A stretch of DNA of 64,000 nucleotides from Planctomycetota bacterium (GTDB lineage: Bacteria > Planctomycetota > UBA1135 > GCA-002686595). The DNA is taken from the NCBI GenBank assembly GCA_023150475.1, contig JAKLKU010000001.1, positions 354,638-418,637 on the forward strand. Reading direction: 5' to 3'. Of this stretch, positions 34,935 through 44,104 are shown one piece after another. The notes under the pieces are model-generated. The model was not told where the DNA came from. It worked only from the letters and a program-made list of their open reading frames with translations, and did no database searches. Each line of letters starts with the position of its first letter. Positions within the stretch are counted from its first letter, which is position 1. The translations under genes and the position numbers were made by a program.

Positions 34935-36572
34935 ATGTCTCCCCTCACGACGAGCTCGAGACCCTTCGCGCGCGCGCACGGCGCGTGCCTGCTGCTCGTC
35001 GTCGCGGCGTGCGGTGGAGGCAGTGGCTCGAGCACGCCGCCGAGCGAGCCCGCGGGTCCCGGCAGCGTGATCGGCGTCGCGGGCGATCTCGCGCTCGCCG
35101 GACACGTCCTGCGGCGGACGACGTTCGGCGTGACGAGCGCGGCGCTCGACGAACTCGTCACGCTCGGCACCGGAACATGGCTGAACCGTCAGCTCGACCC
35201 GCAGTCGATTCCGCTCGACGAGAGCCCGGAGCTCGTGCAGCTCCTCGCGCTGATCCCGAAACCGAACGGCGAACTCGACGCGCCGACGCAGGGCCAACTC
35301 GTCGGCTACCGGTTGGCGCACGCGCTCTACTCTCCCCGGCAACTCCAAGAGCAACTGCTCGACTTCTGGGAGAGCCACTTCAACACCTTCTGGTTCCAAG
35401 TGCAGCCGTGGACCGGGTCCAACACGGCGACCAACTGGCTCGAGTGGCGCGAGAGCGAACTCTTCCGGGCGCACGCGCTCGGCTCGTTCCATCAGCTGCT
35501 GATCGACAGCGCGACGAGCCCCGCGATGTTGATCATGCTCGACAACGTGATGAACGTCGCGTGGAGCCCGAACGAGAACTACGCACGCGAGCTGCTCGAA
35601 CTGCACACGCTCGGCGTCGACCAGGGGTACGTGCAAGCGGACGTCGTCGAGATCGCACGCTGCTTCACGGGCTGGGGCGTGTGCCGCGTCGCGCCCGGCG
35701 CCGAGGACGATCCGCTCGCGCCGTGCGGCCAAGGCGCGAACGACGTGCTCGCGTTCCACTTCGATCCGGCGGTCCACGACGGCGGCAAGAAGCGCATCTT
35801 CAAGGGCACGAAGCACGAGCTCGTGATTCCTGCGCGCTCGGGCGCAGCCGGCTTGCAAGACGGCTTCGACGTGCTCGAGCACCTCGCTGGACTCCCGGGC
35901 ACCGCGCGGTTCGTCAGCCGCAAGCTGGTGCAGCGCTTCGTCGCCGATCACGCGGCGGACGAACTCGTCGACGCGTGTGTGCAACGCTGGCAGGAGACCG
36001 GCGGCTCGATCCGCGAAGTGCTCGTCGTGATCTTCAACTCACCCGAGTTCCAGGATCCCGCGCTGCGCTGGAACAAGGTGCCGACGCCGCTCGAGAGCCT
36101 CGGTGCGACGATTCGCGGCTTCGAGGGCGAGCTCACGGACCTCGGACAAGTGACGCGCCTGCAAGCGTGGCTCGACGGACCGTTGAACCAGAAGCTCTTC
36201 CGCTGGGACACGCCCGACGGGTATCCCGAAGCGAGCGAGAAGCAGCTCGGCACCGCGAAAGTGCTCGAACGGATCCGGTTCCACGCGACGATCGCGCAGG
36301 GTGACGCGCTCGACGTGCAGTGGGACCTGCGCGCGTGGCTCCTCGCGCGCCATGTCGCACTCGACGATGCCGCGGCGATCGTCGATGCGTTCGTCCGCGT
36401 GCTCTACCAGGACGCGCTCGACACGAGCGCTCGCGACGCCGCGATCCAGTTCCTGTCGACCGACGACCTCGGCGCGAGCGCGCCGCTCGATCCCGACGCG
36501 GCCGATTGGGACTCGCGCGTGCGGCTCACGGCGGCCTTCGTCGCGTCCCTGCCGGAGGGCCTCGCGCAATGA
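34935..36572 (+). CDS. DUF1800 family lipoprotein
   Basis: 545 residues. The N-terminus ends in LLLVVAACGGGSG, a lipoprotein signal with Cys near residue 25 and a Gly/Ser linker. The DUF1800 body follows (HVLRRTTFGVTSAALDEL, LLDFWESHFNTFW, NENYARELLELHTLGV, KLVQRFVADH), with the usual C-terminal region. DUF1800 genes are nearly always followed by a DUF1501 gene, as here, and both are abundant in planctomycetes. The role is unknown, probably at the cell surface. The stop codon overlaps the start of the next gene (ATGA), so translation is coupled. ATG 34935 places the lipobox correctly. Confidence 0.93.
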   Translation: MSPLTTSSRPFARAHGACLLLVVAACGGGSGSSTPPSEPAGPGSVIGVAGDLALAGHVLRRTTFGVTSAALDELVTLGTGTWLNRQLDPQSIPLDESPELVQLLALIPKPNGELDAPTQGQLVGYRLAHALYSPRQLQEQLLDFWESHFNTFWFQVQPWTGSNTATNWLEWRESELFRAHALGSFHQLLIDSATSPAMLIMLDNVMNVAWSPNENYARELLELHTLGVDQGYVQADVVEIARCFTGWGVCRVAPGAEDDPLAPCGQGANDVLAFHFDPAVHDGGKKRIFKGTKHELVIPARSGAAGLQDGFDVLEHLAGLPGTARFVSRKLVQRFVADHAADELVDACVQRWQETGGSIREVLVVIFNSPEFQDPALRWNKVPTPLESLGATIRGFEGELTDLGQVTRLQAWLDGPLNQKLFRWDTPDGYPEASEKQLGTAKVLERIRFHATIAQGDALDVQWDLRAWLLARHVALDDAAAIVDAFVRVLYQDALDTSARDAAIQFLSTDDLGASAPLDPDAADWDSRVRLTAAFVASLPEGLAQ

Positions 36573-37960
36573 ACCGCGCCACCTCACGCGATGCACGGCG
36601 GCATCTCGAGCAGAGCGGCCTGCCCGGCCACGGCGCCGTGCTGGGCCGGCGCGCCTTGCTCGGCGGCGCACTCGCGAGCGCGGCAGCGGCGCTCTTCGCT
36701 CCGGCGCCGCTCTTCGCACGGGCACGCGCGGCGTCGCCCGGGGGCCGCAAGCTGCTGACGATCTTCCTGCGCGGCGCGAACGACGGCGTCAACACGATCG
36801 TGCCGTTGCACGACGCGGAGTACTTCCTCTCGACCACACGTCCGACGCTCGCGCTACCTCCCGCGCAGTGCATCGACCTCGGCGTCGGCGGCGCGGCGCT
36901 GCACCCGGCGCTCGCGAAGCTGAAGCCGCTCTACGATCTCGGTCACGTCGCATGCCTCCAGCGCATCGGCTACCCGAACACCACGCTGTCGCACTTCAGC
37001 GGCCAGCAGTTCGTCGAGACCGCGCTGCCCGGTGACTACGCGTTCCGCGAAGGCTGGACGTCGCGTTGGGCCGAGCACTGCGCGAGCAGCACGAGTTCGC
37101 TCTCGGCGGTCAGCGTGTCGGCGCAACTGATGTTGCAGTTCTCCGGCGCGAAAGTGCTGCCGCACGTGCCGAGCCTCGCGCAGTACGCGACTCCGAACGA
37201 CCCCGCGAGCACGAAGCTCTTCGGCGACGCGTCGAGTGGGCTCTTCTCGCGCTACGCGGCGCCGGCCTCCGGAGCGAACTTCGATCCGCTCGTGCACGCG
37301 ACCGGCGACTTGCTCGGCGCGAGCCTCGCCGAACTCGCCGCGCTGCCGCCCTACTCGCCGCCGGCAACGTCCTTCCCGACGACGACTGCCGAGCTCTCCG
37401 CGCTCGGCCTCGCGCCCGCGGACTGGGCGCTCGACTTCTTCCATGCCTTGCGCGACGCCGTGCACGTGCTGAAGCACTCCTCCGCGACGATCGTCGGCGT
37501 CGAGCTGCACGGCTTCGACACGCACGCGGCGCAAGGCACGCTCACCGGGCCGCACGCCGACCGGCTCGCCGTGCTCGCGCACGGACTCGCGGCGCTGCAC
37601 GTCGAGACGGAATTCGACGTCTGGCCCGACCTCGTCGCGCTCGTGCAGTCCGAGTTCGGCCGCACGTCGGCGGAGAACGGCAGCGCCGGCACCGACCACG
37701 GCCGCGCGAGCGCGGCGTTCCTCGTCGGCGGCGCGGTGCAAGGCGGCGTCCACCACTGCGATCCGACTTCGTGGCCGAGCGGCGCGACGCTCTTCTCGAG
37801 CGAAGGCCGCTACGTCGAGCACACGACCGACTTCCGCGCCGTGCTCGCCGAAGTGCTCGAACGGCATCTTCTGGTGACGCCTTCCGAGCTCGAGCTCGTG
37901 ATCCCGGGATGGTCGGGTCTCACCGGCCCGACGTTCCAGGCGCTGGGCTTGATTGCATAG
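36569..37960 (+). CDS. DUF1501 family Tat-exported protein
   Basis: 463 residues of the DUF1501 sulfatase-like superfamily. The N-terminus has GRRALLGGALASAAAALFAPAPLFARA, a twin-arginine export signal. Family stretches follow: LLTIFLRGANDGVNTIVPL, LHPALAKLKPLYDLGHVAC, GVELHGFDTHA and VQSEFGRTSAENGSAGTDHGRA (metal-site residues at the end of the fold). Function unknown; the pair with DUF1800 suggests a common exported complex. ATG 36569 overlaps the DUF1800 stop by four bases. Confidence 0.93.
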   Translation: MNRATSRDARRHLEQSGLPGHGAVLGRRALLGGALASAAAALFAPAPLFARARAASPGGRKLLTIFLRGANDGVNTIVPLHDAEYFLSTTRPTLALPPAQCIDLGVGGAALHPALAKLKPLYDLGHVACLQRIGYPNTTLSHFSGQQFVETALPGDYAFREGWTSRWAEHCASSTSSLSAVSVSAQLMLQFSGAKVLPHVPSLAQYATPNDPASTKLFGDASSGLFSRYAAPASGANFDPLVHATGDLLGASLAELAALPPYSPPATSFPTTTAELSALGLAPADWALDFFHALRDAVHVLKHSSATIVGVELHGFDTHAAQGTLTGPHADRLAVLAHGLAALHVETEFDVWPDLVALVQSEFGRTSAENGSAGTDHGRASAAFLVGGAVQGGVHHCDPTSWPSGATLFSSEGRYVEHTTDFRAVLAEVLERHLLVTPSELELVIPGWSGLTGPTFQALGLIA

Positions 37961-38161
37961 GCAGCGCCGGCGAGACCGCTCTGCGGCGCCCGCGAATTCC
38001 TTTCCAGCTTCCTGGAGGGCACCGTCTCGACGCCGGGATGTCCGGGTCTTCATCTGCGGGGATAGGATTTCTTGAATCTCGCGGAGTCGGTCCTCGCCGC
38101 CGTCGTGGAGGCGCGGCGCGACTCCTTGTCCTTCCACCCCGGAGCCCTCGAGGACTCATCC

Positions 38162-40357
38162 ATGCTGCGTTCCCTGCTGACCGCAGCCGCCGGACTCTTG
38201 TGTTCGACGGCGTTCGCGCAAGACGCGGACATCCAAGACGTCGCCCCCCCGAAGTACGCGGGCGTCTACCACGTCGCCAGCGGCACTTTCACGCCCGCGA
38301 AGGACGTGCCCGCCGACTTCTTCGTCAACAACCAGATCATCTACAACGCGAACTGCAGCCCGACGCAGTTCAGCTCGCTGCTCAACAGCTCGATCGTCAT
38401 CGACGACGGTCGTCTCCCCGCACCGAACACACCGGCGCCGAACGTCGGCACGCGTAGCTCGTACCGCGTCAACAAGTTCGAGATCGCGTACGTCACGCGC
38501 GAAGTCGCCGGCGCGGCGATGGAAGTGCGCTTCTGGAACGACTACGACGACTGCCAGACGTTCGCACTCGCCGGCACGCCGTCCGCGACGTTCTCGGTCA
38601 CCGGACCCGGCGCTACCGTGCAAGGCACGGCGACCGGCTGGATCCTCACGGTCGACTTGACCGGTCTCGAGTTCTGCATGTCGGGCGAAGCCAACGGCAC
38701 GTTCGAAGGCAACGACTCGCTCGACGGCTTCGGTTACGGCCTGACGATGCTGAACCAGCTCGGCACCACGAACTCGCAGTGCGGCGGCTTCTTCCTCGAA
38801 GGCCAGCCGGGCGGCGGGATCGGCCAATGCCCCGAAGGCAACGGCACCTACTACAAGAACCCCAGCATCGCGAGCGGAACGGGTCTCGGCAACACGAACC
38901 TCTTCCGTCGCGACGGCCAAGGCGGGCAGACCAGCGGGTGCTTCCTCTTCAGCACCACGGGCAACCCGCACGCCGGCTTCTACATGCGGATCTGGGCCGA
39001 CCTCGACGACTGCTCGTGCACGCCGAACGACTTCGACCTCGACGGCACGGTCGACTGCCTCGACGGCTGCCCGAGCGACGCCGCCAAGACGGCGCCTGGC
39101 ATCTGCGGCTGCAACCAAGTCGAGATCGACAGCGACGGTGACGGCACCTTCGACTGCGTCGACGGCTGCCCGGCGGACCCGAACAAGGTCGCTCCGGGCG
39201 CGTGCGGTTGCGGCACCCCCGACACCGACACCGACGGCGACGGCACCGCGGACTGCGTCGACGTGTGCCCCAACGATCCGACCAAGACGACGAGCGCCGG
39301 CCTCTGCGGCTGCGACGTCCCCGAGACGGACACCGACAACGACGGTACGCCCGATTGCGTCGACGGCTGCCCGAACGATCCCGACAAGCAGTCGCCCGGC
39401 GTCTGCGGTTGCGGCGTGCTCGACTTCGACTCCGACTTCGACGGCGTCGAGGACTGCATCGACGGTTGCCCGAATGACCCGGGCAAGATCGATCCCGGCG
39501 TCTGCGGCTGCAACGTGCCCGACACCGACACCGACGGCGACGGCACCGCGGACTGCATCGACGGTTGCCCGAACGACCCGGGCAAGAACGATCCGGGCGT
39601 CTGCGGTTGTGGTGTCGCCGACACCGACACCGACGGCGACGGTGCCGCCGATTGCATCGACGGTTGCCCGGCGGATCCGCTGAAGCAAGCTCCCGGCCAG
39701 TGCGGTTGCGATGTCGCCGACACCGACACCGACGGCGACGGCGTCGCGGACTGCGTCGACAACTGCGACGGGATCGCGAACCCGGGGCAGGAAGACTGCA
39801 ACGGCAACGGCGCGGGCGACGCCTGTGACCTCGCCGCCGGCTACTCGGTCGACGTCAACGGCAACAACACGCCGGACGATTGCGAGCAGGGCGTCGGCAC
39901 GCCGTACTGCTTCGGCGACGGCAGCGGCACGGCTTGCCCGTGCGGCAACACGGGTGCGACGGGCCACGGCTGCGCCAACTCCGACACGGCGGGCACGTTG
40001 CTCTACAACCTCGGCGGCAACAGCGTCGGCACCGGCGACACCGATCTCTACTCGGTCCGCCTGCCGAGCAACGTCAACGGACTGATCTACATGGGCACCG
40101 TGCAAGTCGGTTCCGGCCAAGGCGTCATCAGCTACGACGGCTTGCGCTGCGTCGGCGGATTCACCAAGCGCTTCGCGCTGACGAACTCCGGTCCGAACGG
40201 CGTGATCAACGTCAACGATCCGGCGAGCGTGCACCCCTCGGTGCTGCTGCCGGGCACGACCTGGTTCTTCCAGTGCTCGTACCGCGACGGCGTCGGTAGC
40301 CCCTGCAACAAGTTCGCGAACTACTCGAACGGTCTCGCGATCACGTTCCTGCCGTAG
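38162..40357 (+). CDS. Secreted Asp/Cys-repeat protein (thrombospondin type 3-like repeats)
   Basis: 731 residues with a signal peptide (SLLTAAAGLLCSTAFA). The first ~285 residues of the mature form are beta-rich with scattered Cys. Then come eight repeats of ~32 residues (nt ~39025-39770), each like DTDTDGDGTADCIDGCPNDPGKxxPGVCGC. The DxDxDG segments resemble calcium-binding loops and two Cys pairs per unit can form disulfides. The C-terminal ~155 residues (PYCFGDGSGTACPCGN ... GLAITFLP) form an end domain of the kind seen in secreted proteins of this type of organism. Probably a calcium-stabilised extracellular rod. ATG 38162 starts the signal peptide. Confidence 0.85.
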   Translation: MLRSLLTAAAGLLCSTAFAQDADIQDVAPPKYAGVYHVASGTFTPAKDVPADFFVNNQIIYNANCSPTQFSSLLNSSIVIDDGRLPAPNTPAPNVGTRSSYRVNKFEIAYVTREVAGAAMEVRFWNDYDDCQTFALAGTPSATFSVTGPGATVQGTATGWILTVDLTGLEFCMSGEANGTFEGNDSLDGFGYGLTMLNQLGTTNSQCGGFFLEGQPGGGIGQCPEGNGTYYKNPSIASGTGLGNTNLFRRDGQGGQTSGCFLFSTTGNPHAGFYMRIWADLDDCSCTPNDFDLDGTVDCLDGCPSDAAKTAPGICGCNQVEIDSDGDGTFDCVDGCPADPNKVAPGACGCGTPDTDTDGDGTADCVDVCPNDPTKTTSAGLCGCDVPETDTDNDGTPDCVDGCPNDPDKQSPGVCGCGVLDFDSDFDGVEDCIDGCPNDPGKIDPGVCGCNVPDTDTDGDGTADCIDGCPNDPGKNDPGVCGCGVADTDTDGDGAADCIDGCPADPLKQAPGQCGCDVADTDTDGDGVADCVDNCDGIANPGQEDCNGNGAGDACDLAAGYSVDVNGNNTPDDCEQGVGTPYCFGDGSGTACPCGNTGATGHGCANSDTAGTLLYNLGGNSVGTGDTDLYSVRLPSNVNGLIYMGTVQVGSGQGVISYDGLRCVGGFTKRFALTNSGPNGVINVNDPASVHPSVLLPGTTWFFQCSYRDGVGSPCNKFANYSNGLAITFLP
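39025..39770 (+). repeat. Eight ~96-bp DGDG/Cys coding repeats
   Basis: In-frame repeats within the secreted Asp/Cys-repeat gene. Unit starts are marked by cgacaccgacaccgacgg. The units are 93-99 bases and diverge mostly at silent sites and in the linker after the Pro-Gly pair. Confidence 0.85.
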
Positions 40358-40697
40358 TCCACGCGGCGAGGACGGCCCCCCCCCCGGGGGGCGTCGCCTT
40401 CAAGGCGGCGCCCCCCTTCTTCGTCCTTGAGAGGCGTCGCCTTCGAGGCGGCGCCCCCCTTCTTCGTCCTTGAGAGGCGTCGCCTTCGAGGCGGCGCACC
40501 CTTCTTCGTCCTTGAGAGGCGTCGCTTTCGACGCGGCGCCCCCCTTCTTCGTGATTGGGCGGCGCCCCCGTGCTTCGTCGCCGCTGCGCAGCGCGCCGCT
40601 TCGCGCGCTCGACTCGCGCTTGGAGTTCCTCCGCGCCGGTGCACGTTGAGCGTGGGAGCGACGCCGCCTACGCTGCACGCTCGAACAGGAGCCGCCG
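40358..40697. other. Intergenic region holding a tandem hairpin array
   Basis: Between the Asp/Cys-repeat gene and the PrcB-like gene. It starts with a C-run (40375-40385), then the 43-base repeat array. From 40560 to 40697 I see no gene; the promoter of the downstream gene must lie here or read through. Confidence 0.6.
40390..40555 (+). repeat. Four 43-bp repeats, each a terminator-like hairpin
   Basis: Copies start at 40390, 40433, 40476 and 40518. Each has GGCGTCGCCTTCGAGGCGGCGCC, which folds into a ~10-bp stem with a one-base bulge, followed by a pyrimidine tail cccccttcttcgtcctt. The first lies 32 bases after the stop of the upstream gene. The set looks like an intrinsic terminator multiplied in tandem. 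Changes between copies mostly keep the pairing. Confidence 0.85.
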
Positions 40698-41162
40698 ATG
40701 CGCACCGCGATGTTTGTCTTCCTCCTACCGCTGCTCGCCGCTTGCCATCACGATTCGAATCGGAGTCCAGCCACCGCCGACGCTCGGCCGAGCATCGCGA
40801 TGACGACCGTCTTGCGTGCCGCACACACCGCGCTTCGAGGCGAGCGCAACGTCGTCATCCGCAACGCCGACGATTGGCAGGAGCTCTGGCGCGAACACGG
40901 CTCGGTCCAGTTGACGACGGCCGACGTTCCGGCGATCGACTTCGAGCGGCGCATGGTGGTCGGCGTCGTGCTGGGCACGTGTGCGACCGGCGGACACTCT
41001 GTCGAGATCCGCCGCATCGAGCCGCGCGAGGGCCGACTGCGCGTGATCGCGCACCATCAGCGGCCCGCGGAGGGCAGCATCCAGACGATGGTGCTGACGA
41101 AGCCGCTCCACCTCGTCGCGGTCGATCGGACCGACGCCGAGGTGGAGTTCGTCTGGGAGTGA
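40698..41162 (+). CDS. Lipoprotein with PrcB-like C-terminal domain
   Basis: 154 residues. The signal MRTAMFVFLLPLLAACHH has a lipobox (LAAC, Cys ~16). The rest fits the PrcB_C family: NVVIRNADDWQELWREHG, IDFERRMVVGVVLGTCATGGHSVEI and the final KPLHLVAVDRTDAEVEFVW. PrcB was first known as part of the dentilisin protease complex, but the domain occurs in many lone lipoproteins. It converges on a subtilisin-like lipoprotein gene 13 bases away; a functional link to that protease is possible but only by position. Confidence 0.8.
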   Translation: MRTAMFVFLLPLLAACHHDSNRSPATADARPSIAMTTVLRAAHTALRGERNVVIRNADDWQELWREHGSVQLTTADVPAIDFERRMVVGVVLGTCATGGHSVEIRRIEPREGRLRVIAHHQRPAEGSIQTMVLTKPLHLVAVDRTDAEVEFVWE

Positions 41163-41175
41163 GTGCGACGCTCGT

Positions 41176-43989
41176 TCAGCGGCGGAGCGCGAACTTGCGA
41201 CCGTTCTTCGGCGCCGGGTTGCCGAACGTGTCGAACACGACGAAGTCGAGGTGCTTCTTGCTCGTGCCGTCGTTCACGGTGACCGGGAACGGATCGTTCA
41301 GGGTCGGGTAGATGCCGAAGTACTGGTCGAGCGCGCCGCCGATGAAGCCATCGTCGTCGTCGTCGGAACCGGCCACGATGTAGTAGTCGCCGGCGATCAC
41401 GTCGGGCGTGCGCCAGTCGAGGTCCGTCGACGGATTGACCACGTCCTGCGCCAGCGTGTCGAAGGTGAACGCGTCGACGACGAGCACGAAGATGTCGACG
41501 TTCGGCGTCACGATGCTCGACACTTCGAGAGTGACGGCGATCTGCGCGTTGCCGCCGTTCGAGGTCAGATCGACCGTGCCGTCGTAGGTGCCGTCCGCGA
41601 GCCCGGTGCGATCGACTTCGATCAGGATCCCCGTCGTGTCGGTCGACGTCGGGTTGGCCGGGACGACGCGAGTCGCCGCGAGCCAGTTGCCGCCGCTCGT
41701 CGTGTTCACGCTCGGATCGTCGACCGCGAGCAAGCCGTTGCCGACGTTCGTCACGACGATGGTCGCGTCGTCGACGCCGGGGAGCAGCGTCACGTCGGTC
41801 GAGCCGAGCGCGAGCGCCGGCGCCAGGACTCCGCCGCCGGCCGCGGAATTGACCGCCGCCGCAGCGTTGACGAGGCCCCAACCGAAGTTGTTGTCGCGTC
41901 CGGGTGCGCCGAGGTCCGTCGCCGTCGTCGTCAGGATCGTCTCGATCTCGGCCGGCGTGAGGTTCGGGTCGACGGCGCGCATCAACGCCGCGAGCCCTGC
42001 CGCGTGCGGGCACGCCATCGACGTGCCTTGATAGAACGCGTAGACGAAGCTCGTCCCCGTGTCGTCGAGCAGCGTCGAGAGCACGCCGTCCGCGTAACCG
42101 TCGCCGTTCAGGTCGACGCCGGTGTCTCCGCCGGGCGCCGCGATGTCGACGGTGGAGTTGTGGTTCGAGTACGGAGCCTTGGCCGCGTTCAGGTCGACGG
42201 CCGCGACCGAGATCACGCCGGGATACGACGCGGGATAGAAGAGCTGCGTCGAGTTGTTGTTGCCCGCCGCGGCGAACACGACGACGTTCGAAAGCGTGCG
42301 CACGTCGTCGATCGCGTCGCGCAGCGTCGTGTTCGAGCCCGGACCACCGAGGCTCATGTTGATGACGTCGACCGGCGCGCCTGGCGTCGTGCCGGAAGCG
42401 TTCGCCAGGTTGCCGGCGTACAGCACGGCGTTGGCGATGTCGAAATCGGTGCCGCCGGTCTTGCCGAGCACGCGCAAGTGCATGATCCCGCCCGCCCACG
42501 TGACGCCGGCGACGCCGGTGCCGTTGTCGCTCTCGGCGCCGATCGTGCCGGCGACGTGCGTGCCGTGCCAACTCGACGGCGTCGGACCGGAGCCGTCGCC
42601 TTCGTCGGTCGGATCGGCGTCGCGTCCGTCACCGTCCGCGGCGTTCGCGGCATCGGAGATGAAGTCGAAACCCGCGACTTGGCGCGCGTCGAGATCGGGG
42701 TGCTGCGTCTCCCCGGTGTCGATCACGGCGACCGTGACGTTCGCGTCGCCGGTCGTGACGTCCCACGCCGCGGGCAACTGCATCAACGGGTAGTGCCACT
42801 GCAACGGGTAGAACGTGTCGTCCGGCGTCGTGTCCGCGCGGCGGCGGATCTGGTTCAACTCGGCGTACTCGACGCCGTCGCGTGTCGCCGCGAGCCACGC
42901 ACGCGCCGCGGTCTTGCGCCCGGCTTCCGCGGATCCGTGCGGCGTGTCGGCGAGCCGCACGAGCCGCGCGCCGCCCGGGATGCGATCGACTTCGACGAGC
43001 GAGAGCTCGGCGTAGAGCGCGCTCGCCCGAGCGTCGTCCGCGATCGACACCAGCAGCTCGGCGGCACGCGCTTCGAGCGCCGGCGCGCCGAAGCTCCTGC
43101 CGTCCACGCGCACGCCTTCCTCCGCGAGCGCCGCGACGCGCTCGACGGGCGCCACGAACGCTGCGTCGGCCGTGAGCTCGAGCTCGTATGCGCCGGCGCC
43201 GCGCACCGCGACTTCGACGAGCGACTGCGCGCCGAACGCGCCCGTCACGAGTCCGGCGCCACGCGCCGCGAACTGCGGCCGCGAGAGCGAGAGTGTCGCG
43301 TCCGCGAGCTCGAGCTCGTGCTCGCCGGCGCCGCGCACCGCGAGCACGCTCGCCGTCGGCAGCCCGACGAGCCAGCGGTCTTCCGCGTCGTCGACACCCA
43401 CGGTGCCCGCGACCCGGAGCGTCTCGCCACGTTCGAGCGCGCCGAGCGGCCTCGCGCGGTCCGCATCGTCGCGCAGGCCTTCGCTCACGGCCGCGCCGAC
43501 GTCGAACGTGCGCCAGCTCAAGCGATAACGACATTCCTCCGGTGCGTCCTCGCGCGCGCTGACGACGAGTTGGACGGCGCCGCGCGCGACGAACGACAGC
43601 ACTCCGTCGGCGCTCTCGCGCGGTTCGACGAACTGCAGCGCGACCGGGTCGTAGAGCCGGAGCTCCGCGGCACCCGCACCGCCGAGGCGCTCGAGGCGCG
43701 CTTCGACTCCGACGCGCTCGCGCGCCGTCCATCCGAAGCCGTCGAACGGGTCCGTCGCCGAGACGCTGCCGTGGATCGCCACGCTGGCGCCCGCGACCAG
43801 CGCAGGCAGGCGTTGCGCAGTGTCCAGCGCATCGTTGGGCTCCGTTTCGCTGCTCACGGCGGCCGCGGCCACGGTGATCGTGCCGCCGAGCACACCACCG
43901 TCTCCGCCGCCGCCTCCCCCTCCACCTCCGCAGGCGGCCAAGGCGAACGGAACGAGCGCGACGAACGATCGAATGAGGGTGTGCGACAT
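41176..43989 (-). CDS. Subtilisin-like (S8) protease lipoprotein
   Basis: 937 residues. The signal ends VALVPFALAACGGGGGGGGG, a lipobox followed by nine Gly residues, so it is probably surface-anchored through a flexible tether. Residues ~45-330 form beta-rich prodomains (ETEPNDALDTAQ, a pre-peptidase type). The catalytic domain shows VAVIDTGETQHPDLD (Asp), SWHGTHVAGTIGAES (His) and FYQGTSMACPHAAGLAAL (Ser, near residue 655). The C-terminus has a further beta domain and ends AKNGRKFALRR-like. ATG 43989 starts the signal. It is divergent from the MFS gene. Confidence 0.92.
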   Translation of the reverse strand: MSHTLIRSFVALVPFALAACGGGGGGGGGDGGVLGGTITVAAAAVSSETEPNDALDTAQRLPALVAGASVAIHGSVSATDPFDGFGWTARERVGVEARLERLGGAGAAELRLYDPVALQFVEPRESADGVLSFVARGAVQLVVSAREDAPEECRYRLSWRTFDVGAAVSEGLRDDADRARPLGALERGETLRVAGTVGVDDAEDRWLVGLPTASVLAVRGAGEHELELADATLSLSRPQFAARGAGLVTGAFGAQSLVEVAVRGAGAYELELTADAAFVAPVERVAALAEEGVRVDGRSFGAPALEARAAELLVSIADDARASALYAELSLVEVDRIPGGARLVRLADTPHGSAEAGRKTAARAWLAATRDGVEYAELNQIRRRADTTPDDTFYPLQWHYPLMQLPAAWDVTTGDANVTVAVIDTGETQHPDLDARQVAGFDFISDAANAADGDGRDADPTDEGDGSGPTPSSWHGTHVAGTIGAESDNGTGVAGVTWAGGIMHLRVLGKTGGTDFDIANAVLYAGNLANASGTTPGAPVDVINMSLGGPGSNTTLRDAIDDVRTLSNVVVFAAAGNNNSTQLFYPASYPGVISVAAVDLNAAKAPYSNHNSTVDIAAPGGDTGVDLNGDGYADGVLSTLLDDTGTSFVYAFYQGTSMACPHAAGLAALMRAVDPNLTPAEIETILTTTATDLGAPGRDNNFGWGLVNAAAAVNSAAGGGVLAPALALGSTDVTLLPGVDDATIVVTNVGNGLLAVDDPSVNTTSGGNWLAATRVVPANPTSTDTTGILIEVDRTGLADGTYDGTVDLTSNGGNAQIAVTLEVSSIVTPNVDIFVLVVDAFTFDTLAQDVVNPSTDLDWRTPDVIAGDYYIVAGSDDDDDGFIGGALDQYFGIYPTLNDPFPVTVNDGTSKKHLDFVVFDTFGNPAPKNGRKFALRR

Positions 43990-44104
43990 GGAGGACTCCG
44001 CTGGGGACGCCGAGCATCCTGCGCACCGCGGTTCACGCTCGCAACCGTCGACTGGACCGGGCCCTTGCTTTCGGCGCACGAGCCGTCACGCTCGCGCGGC
44101 CTCG

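Noticed and set aside
40390..40555. Possible CRISPR array or coding repeats at the 43-bp units
   Set aside because: There are no spacers, and frames through the array lack any start or continuation. The hairpin-plus-tail form fits terminators better.
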